DNA of 9,263 nt from Thermoflexales bacterium (GTDB taxonomy: Bacteria; Chloroflexota; Anaerolineae; Fen-1058), in NCBI GenBank assembly GCA_017882055.1, contig JADGQE010000139.1:1-9263 (forward strand), in the 5' to 3' direction. Under the pieces are notes generated by a model. It was not told where the DNA came from. It was given only the letters and a program-made list of their open reading frames with translations, and made no database searches. The number at the start of each line of letters is the position of its first letter. The first letter of the stretch is position 1. Below, piece by piece: positions 6,801 to 9,263 of this stretch. Position numbers and translations under genes: made by a program.

Positions 6801-9263
6801 TCCATAGTAGTTGAAAACTTAAAACGCGACGAAGATCTATTGCGGGAAACAGGCGCCCTTGCAAAAGTGGGCGGAGCGGAAATAAACCTGAGCGATATGA
6901 CTTGGAATTGGACGGAAGAAGTGTTCCGTATCCATGAACTTGAACCCGGAAGAATGCCTTCTGTGGAAGAAGGCATAGACTATTATGCTCCCGAAGCACG
7001 ACCAATTATTCAGGAAGCCGTTAATAACGCGATTGCCACCGGTGAAGGCTGGAACCTTGAACTGCCTTTTATCACTGCCAAAGGAAAACATCTTTGGATA
7101 AGGTCGCTGGGAAAACCAGAAATGAAAGAGGGTAAAACCAGCCGCATACTCGGTATCTTTCAGGACATCACCGAACGCAAACAGGCCGAGCAGGCGCTTC
7201 GGATGTCCGAGGCCCAGTACCGCTCGCTGGTGGACACTTCTCCCGACGGGATCACTCTGACCGACCTGCAATGCCGGATCATCCTGTGCAATCAACAGAC
7301 CGCGCGGCTGCACGGTCACGAAAACCCGGCGAGTATGTACGCATTGAGTTCGTTTGAACTCATCGCGCCCGAGGACCGCGAGCGCGCTATGGAGAATGTG
7401 CGTAAGACGCTCACCGAAGGAAGCGTTCACAACGTCGAATACACGCTGTTGAGGCAAGACGGCAGCCGCTTCCCGGCCGAACTGAGCGCGGCGGTCATCT
7501 ACGATGCGGCAGGCCAGCCCCAAACTTTCATCGGCGTGACGCGCGATATCACCGCGCGCAAACGGGCCGAGGCTGACATCCAGCATCATGTCCGGCACCT
7601 GTCCATCCTCCACGACATTGATCGGGCCATCACCTCGACGCTTGATCTTGACCAGGTGTTGATCCTGCTGCTTGACCACGTGCGGCAAGCCGCCGATGCC
7701 GAAAGCTGTTCCGTGGCGTTGCTGGAAAAGGAGACCGGTGACCTGGTGTTTCGCCAAGCCGTCGGCGGAGCCGCTAATGCGGTGATTGGCTTACGACTGC
7801 AGCCGGGCGAGAACCTGGCCGGCTGGGTGGCGCAGCATCGGCAAACGGCCATAGTGCTGGACGCGGCAGCGGATGCGCGCGTCCACATCCTGGACGGCAG
7901 TAGCGGCTTCGTCACGCGTGACCTGATCGGTGTCCCGTTGATCGTCCGCGATGCCGTCACGGGGGTGATTGAGCTCATTAACAAGCGTAGCGGCAAGTTT
8001 ACCGAGGACGATCGCCGCTTGCTTGAATCGGTCGCCGCGCAAGCGGCCATCGCCATCGAGAATGCGCGGTTGTTTGAGACCGAACGCGCCGGGCGACAAC
8101 GATTGGAAACTCTATACCGGATTGGGCAAGTCATTAACTTCACGTTGGACACTGGCGTCATCCTCGACCATCTGATTGACGTGGCCGTGCACGCCACCCA
8201 TGCCACGCATGGGGCGGCGCTGGTCGTCAGCCCGGACCATACCGGTTTTGAGCGGCGCGCGTTGTATGGTTACTCTCCGGATCTCGCTGATAAAGCGCGC
8301 ACCGCGCGGCTGCCGCTCGACCGGGGCGTGAATGGCCGGGCTTACCAAACCAATCAGGTCGTTTACGTGCGCGACGTGCGGGCCGATCCGAATTATTTTC
8401 CCCTAATCCCGAACACGCGGTCCGAATTGGCAGTGCCTATCGTCCGTAGTGGGCAGATGATCGGTAACCTCGATCTGCAAAGTCCTGAGTTAGACGCCTT
8501 CCGAGATGCGGACCTGGACTTCTTGCAGGCGCTCACCGACCAGGTGGCGATTGCGCTGGAAAACGCCCGTCTCTTTGAGGAGACGCGCCGCCGATTAGAC
8601 GAGATGTCAGTCGTTTCGAATGTAGCGTTGGTGGGCGCCGCCGGACGCCCCTTCGATGAAACCGTTTCGCGCGCTACCGATGCCCTGGTCCGGCTGTGGC
8701 CGGATGCGAGTCTCGGCTATATGTTTATGGACGAGGCCGATCAGTCACTGCATCTGCACCCGTCGTATCATGGCTTTGCGCCGGAGGTCAGTGTCCACTT
8801 GCGCATCCCGTTGGGGCATGACCTCATCGGCTGGGCCGCGCGTGAGCGGCAGCCGATTCGCGTGGGCGATGTCCAGTCTGATCCGCGCTACATCGTCAAA
8901 GATCCCGCCGTTCGTTCGGAGATGGTCGCGCCGCTGGTGGTGGGCGAACGCGTGATCGGCGTCGTCAATGTCGCCAGCCCACAGCTCGACGCCTTTTCGG
9001 GTGAGGACCTGCGCCTGCTGACCACCCTGGCCGGGCAACTGGCCACAATTTTTGAGAAGGTGCGTCTCGATGCAGCCCTCGAAGCCGAGCGGGCCTCCCT
9101 GGCCCGGCGAGTTGAGGAACGCACGGCCGAGCTGCGCGTCGCCAACGAGCAGTTGCGTCAGGCGCATGAAGAAGTCAGTCGCGCCCTGGTCACGGAGAAG
9201 GAACTGGGTGAACTTAAGACGCGCTTTGTCTCCATGACTTCACACGAGTTCCGCACCCCGCTG
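3867..9263 (+). CDS. giant 7TM / seven-PAS / three-GAF sensor histidine kinase (3' end outside window)
   Basis: The frame runs uninterrupted for 1799 codons to the window edge. Residues 1-230 form a 7TM sensor of the HisKA_7TM type, with MQFQYSPYMLPLMG, WSLGYALEIAGADLP, FWGKAQYIGI and TNDSHGLIW. Seven PAS domains follow: about 240-345, 356-473, 518-616, 622-742, 747-868, 989-1106 and 1111-1233. Each ends in DIT[EDA]RK-type sequence at 339, 467, 610, 736, 862, 1100 and 1227. PAS2 has the GKTDFDFYP signature. A coiled coil (ELELRVAERTAELTSANERL) lies at about 485-510, and a five-copy 21-residue repeat at 873-977. Three GAF domains occupy about 1250-1402, 1415-1570 and 1580-1733, the first two ending in AIAIENARLF or a close variant. 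A second coiled coil leads to the HisKA H-box SMTSHEFRTPL, with phosphoacceptor His1793. The ATPase domain must lie beyond the edge, and a receiver domain may follow. The protein is a membrane-anchored integrator of several inputs. No PAS or GAF ligand can be named from sequence. It diverges from the DUF493 gene and has no partner regulator in view. Confidence 0.93.
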   Translation, partial: MQFQYSPYMLPLMGAAFISGCVAAYVWRHGATRSAPALVILAVAIMVWSLGYALEIAGADLPTKEFWGKAQYIGIVTAPLMWLIFAFNHSNRSKQMARRDMLLLTIVPLITLVLALTNDSHGLIWKEVGIQTAGDFSALSVSYGFWFWVHSVYSYLLLLLGSIFIIRSIGRLPGLYRGQAVILLMAVLAPWMANILYLVHLSPVPNLDLTPFAFALTVVALAWGIVGFQLVDLSPVARDRVVEEMNDGMIVLNARNRIADINPAAQRMIGLSASQTIGRMTTEVFGAWSYLAEHYANVTEAQDEITIGEGEAQRWYELRISPLKDRHQRVVGRVLTLRDITERKRVEDRLVQERNLLRTVIDNVPDQIFVRDTACRFILSNLSDARAMGMADPETLLGKTDFDFYPSELAAQYQADDLAVMQSGQPMFNREERTSEVDGQLRWVLTTKVPLHDRQGQIVGLVGIARDITERKRAEEELRKSKDELELRVAERTAELTSANERLQIQLTERKQAEEEIFSLSRFPAENPNPVLRLALNGSILYANKASGPLLDAWRRQVYQKAPTEWQEYAIEAFESDLNKEVEIECAGRTFSCILAPVQEASYINIYGHDITDRKRAEKDIRLKDQLLHLTGEMAKVGGWEYDAATLKGTWTDEVARIHDLDPQLGTSVELGLSFYSGESREKIEQAVKAAIEAAKPYDLELEMVSATGQPKWVRTMGSPITDGDKVIKVRGIFQDITDRKQAEAALRESEERFRTLYENSTIGLYRTTPDGRILLANPTLVGLIGYSAFDELSTRNLQDDGFQPAYERAQFLEAIEQAGEVKGLESAWTRRDGTAIFVRESARAIRDQQGKTLYYDGIVEDITERKRAEEKLIIANTELAYQNEEKEKRAAELLVANTELVYQNEEKEKRAAELLVANTELVYQNEEKEKRAAELLIANTELVYQNEEKEKRAAELLIANKELVFQNEEKEKRAAELSIVVENLKRDEDLLRETGALAKVGGAEINLSDMTWNWTEEVFRIHELEPGRMPSVEEGIDYYAPEARPIIQEAVNNAIATGEGWNLELPFITAKGKHLWIRSLGKPEMKEGKTSRILGIFQDITERKQAEQALRMSEAQYRSLVDTSPDGITLTDLQCRIILCNQQTARLHGHENPASMYALSSFELIAPEDRERAMENVRKTLTEGSVHNVEYTLLRQDGSRFPAELSAAVIYDAAGQPQTFIGVTRDITARKRAEADIQHHVRHLSILHDIDRAITSTLDLDQVLILLLDHVRQAADAESCSVALLEKETGDLVFRQAVGGAANAVIGLRLQPGENLAGWVAQHRQTAIVLDAAADARVHILDGSSGFVTRDLIGVPLIVRDAVTGVIELINKRSGKFTEDDRRLLESVAAQAAIAIENARLFETERAGRQRLETLYRIGQVINFTLDTGVILDHLIDVAVHATHATHGAALVVSPDHTGFERRALYGYSPDLADKARTARLPLDRGVNGRAYQTNQVVYVRDVRADPNYFPLIPNTRSELAVPIVRSGQMIGNLDLQSPELDAFRDADLDFLQALTDQVAIALENARLFEETRRRLDEMSVVSNVALVGAAGRPFDETVSRATDALVRLWPDASLGYMFMDEADQSLHLHPSYHGFAPEVSVHLRIPLGHDLIGWAARERQPIRVGDVQSDPRYIVKDPAVRSEMVAPLVVGERVIGVVNVASPQLDAFSGEDLRLLTTLAGQLATIFEKVRLDAALEAERASLARRVEERTAELRVANEQLRQAHEEVSRALVTEKELGELKTRFVSMTSHEFRTPL
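6483..6797 (+). repeat. five tandem 63-bp in-frame repeats encoding a 21-residue helical linker
   Basis: Units lie at 6483-6545, 6546-6608, 6609-6671, 6672-6734 and 6735-6797 and encode residues 873-977 of the giant kinase. The repeat core is ELVYQNEEKEKRAAE, with Leu, Val/Ile and Ala before it. Units 2 and 3 are identical over all 63 bases. Unit 4 differs from unit 3 at three bases, and units 1 and 5 are more diverged, as expected for edge copies of an array that grows internally. Twenty-one residues are exactly three heptads, and the Glu/Lys/Arg/Ala composition with regularly spaced Leu strongly suggests a continuous helix or coiled coil joining PAS5 to PAS6. From memory, very similar 'FQNEEKEKRAAEL' repeats occur in other PAS-containing kinases, so the motif is not unique to this organism. 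Confidence 0.92.

Noticed and set aside
6483..6807. Repeat-encoded open frames in the other plus frame and on the minus strand (CVGNEQLGCPFF-type repeats)
   Set aside because: Open only because one stop-free 63-bp unit is repeated. The sense frame joins two PAS domains and continues far on both sides.
6837..7757. 306-codon open frame on the minus strand
   Set aside because: It lies wholly inside PAS6, PAS7 and the start of GAF1 of the giant kinase, which show clear family motifs on the plus strand. The minus product shows no recognisable domain.
1..9263. A wholly new defence, mobile or biosynthetic system
   Set aside because: All intact genes fit known signalling or conserved-unknown families. 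No nuclease, transposase, toxin-antitoxin or biosynthetic core gene was seen on either strand.

Overview
The window looks like chromosomal DNA from a GC-rich, environmental, signalling-rich bacterium, most likely a member of the Chloroflexota (Anaerolineae/Chloroflexia type). This is an inference. It rests on the Pro/Thr-rich spacer after a lipobox, the Gly/Pro/Thr-rich insert in the first protein, the LuxR-type regulator style, and the very long 7TM-PAS-GAF histidine kinase. No rRNA, tRNA, transposase, CRISPR array or phage gene was seen.

Layout, left to right. (1) Bases 2-406 hold the 3' part of a probable exported beta-rich protein (DUF5666-like), cut by the window edge. (2) Bases 407-735 hold the 5' end of a short-chain dehydrogenase gene that decays after about 40 codons. 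(3) Bases 736-2756 hold a two-gene operon: a six-helix membrane NarL/DesK-type histidine kinase and its NarL/LuxR-type response regulator, joined by an ATGA overlap. (4) On the minus strand lie a DUF493/YbeD-like protein (3333-3629) and, 60 bases downstream of it, a small Cys-containing lipoprotein (2802-3272). They probably share the TATAAT promoter at 3673-3681. (5) A divergent intergenic region (about 3682-3866) carries a second extended -10 promoter and a 7-bp perfect inverted repeat. (6) From 3867 to the right edge, one uninterrupted frame of 1799 codons encodes a giant sensor kinase: a 7TM sensor, seven PAS domains, three GAF domains, then a HisKA H-box that begins exactly as the window ends.

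The two kinases represent different designs. The first is a compact bacterial-type kinase with a dedicated DNA-binding partner, so its output is transcription. The second integrates many small-molecule or redox inputs through stacked PAS/GAF modules, and its partner is not in the window. The most unusual structure is inside the second kinase. Five tandem copies of a 63-bp unit encode a 21-residue (three-heptad) charged helix between PAS5 and PAS6, with two neighbouring copies identical at DNA level, and this sits in a stretch visibly richer in A/T than its surroundings. I see no clear sign of a wholly new biological system. The repeat linker, the decayed dehydrogenase and the divergent control region are the parts most worth a second look.
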